From Pseudolabrys sp. (GTDB lineage Bacteria; Pseudomonadota; Alphaproteobacteria; Rhizobiales; Xanthobacteraceae): a stretch of 13,021 nt of DNA. The translations under genes were made by a program, and so were the position numbers. Below, piece after piece: positions 12,899 through 13,021 of the stretch (its first letter is position 1; every line of letters starts with the position of its first letter). The notes below the pieces were generated by a model. It searched no databases. It was not told where the DNA came from and saw nothing but the letters and a program-made list of their open reading frames with translations. The stretch spans positions 1 to 13,021 of the forward strand of contig JAQSCR010000455.1 of NCBI GenBank assembly GCA_029945495.1, written 5' to 3'.

Positions 12899-13021
12899 AT
12901 GAAGGGCGCTAAGCAGACCACGTTGCGCGATGAAGTCGCCGTTTCCGGCGTCGGCGTGCATTCCGGCCGCCCGGTGACGCTCACCTTGAATCCCGCCGAT
13001 GACGACGCCGGTATCGTTTTC
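12899..13021 (+). CDS. lpxC: LpxC, UDP-3-O-acyl-GlcNAc deacetylase (3' end outside window)
   Basis: Zinc-dependent deacetylase that performs the committed step of lipid A synthesis. Only 41 residues are visible. QTTLRDEVAVSGVGVHSG (6-23) followed by VTLTLNPA and AGIVF matches the strongly conserved LpxC N-terminus (TLxxxVxxxGxGxHSGxxxxLxLxPA). The zinc ligands lie beyond the window. The start is either the ATG at 12899 or the in-frame ATG at 12890; GGGG at 12892-12895 sits too close to the first and inside the second, so the choice is open, with 12899 favoured by family length. lpxC after ftsZ is a common dcw end. Confidence 0.93.
   Translation, partial: MKGAKQTTLRDEVAVSGVGVHSGRPVTLTLNPADDDAGIVF

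Noticed and set aside
12690..12902. Basic 70-codon open frame before lpxC
   Set aside because: It lacks coding-type composition, spans the palindromes and overlaps the lpxC start in another frame.
10699..12984. Very long antisense open frame (761 codons) opposite ftsZ
   Set aside because: It mirrors ftsZ codon bias in high-GC DNA; the product is a His/Arg/Asp-rich string with no family resemblance, and it spans the ftsZ hairpin and intergenic DNA.

Overview
This window is the distal part of a division and cell wall (dcw) cluster, all on the + strand. The order is ftsW (5' end cut off), murG, higB-higA, murC, murB, an FAD aromatic hydroxylase gene, ddl, a small membrane-protein gene, ftsQ, ftsA, ftsZ and lpxC (3' end cut off). 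High GC, the FtsQ/FtsA/FtsZ protein types, the long FtsZ linker, ftsZ followed by lpxC, and several GC-rich palindromic intergenic elements all point to an alphaproteobacterium of the Hyphomicrobiales (Bradyrhizobium / Rhodopseudomonas / Xanthobacteraceae side). The species cannot be named from this window.

The core genes make a pathway. MurC and MurB act on UDP-linked precursors, Ddl supplies D-Ala-D-Ala, MurG makes lipid II, FtsW polymerises it at the septum, FtsQ/FtsA/FtsZ form the divisome scaffold, and LpxC commits precursor to lipid A. Translational coupling is tight in three places: murC/murB share one base (TAATG), and murB/hydroxylase, hydroxylase/ddl and ftsQ/ftsA each overlap by ATGA.

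Three items do not belong to the textbook cluster. (1) A higBA toxin-antitoxin pair sits between murG and murC with its own promoter, an operator palindrome and a third operator half-site on the murG stop codon. (2) A flavin hydroxylase resembling 3-hydroxybenzoate 6-hydroxylase is stitched between murB and ddl by ATGA overlaps on both sides. (3) A gene for a 74-residue two-helix membrane protein of unknown function lies between ddl and ftsQ, behind two palindromic elements. higBA and the small gene use codons less strictly GC-biased than the core genes; the hydroxylase matches its neighbours.

Non-coding regions worth attention are the 355-base ftsQ leader (a CtrA-like direct repeat and a perfect palindrome) and the 415-base ftsZ-lpxC interval (a strong hairpin after ftsZ, an AT-rich patch and two inverted repeats). 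No tRNA, rRNA, CRISPR array or insertion sequence was seen.
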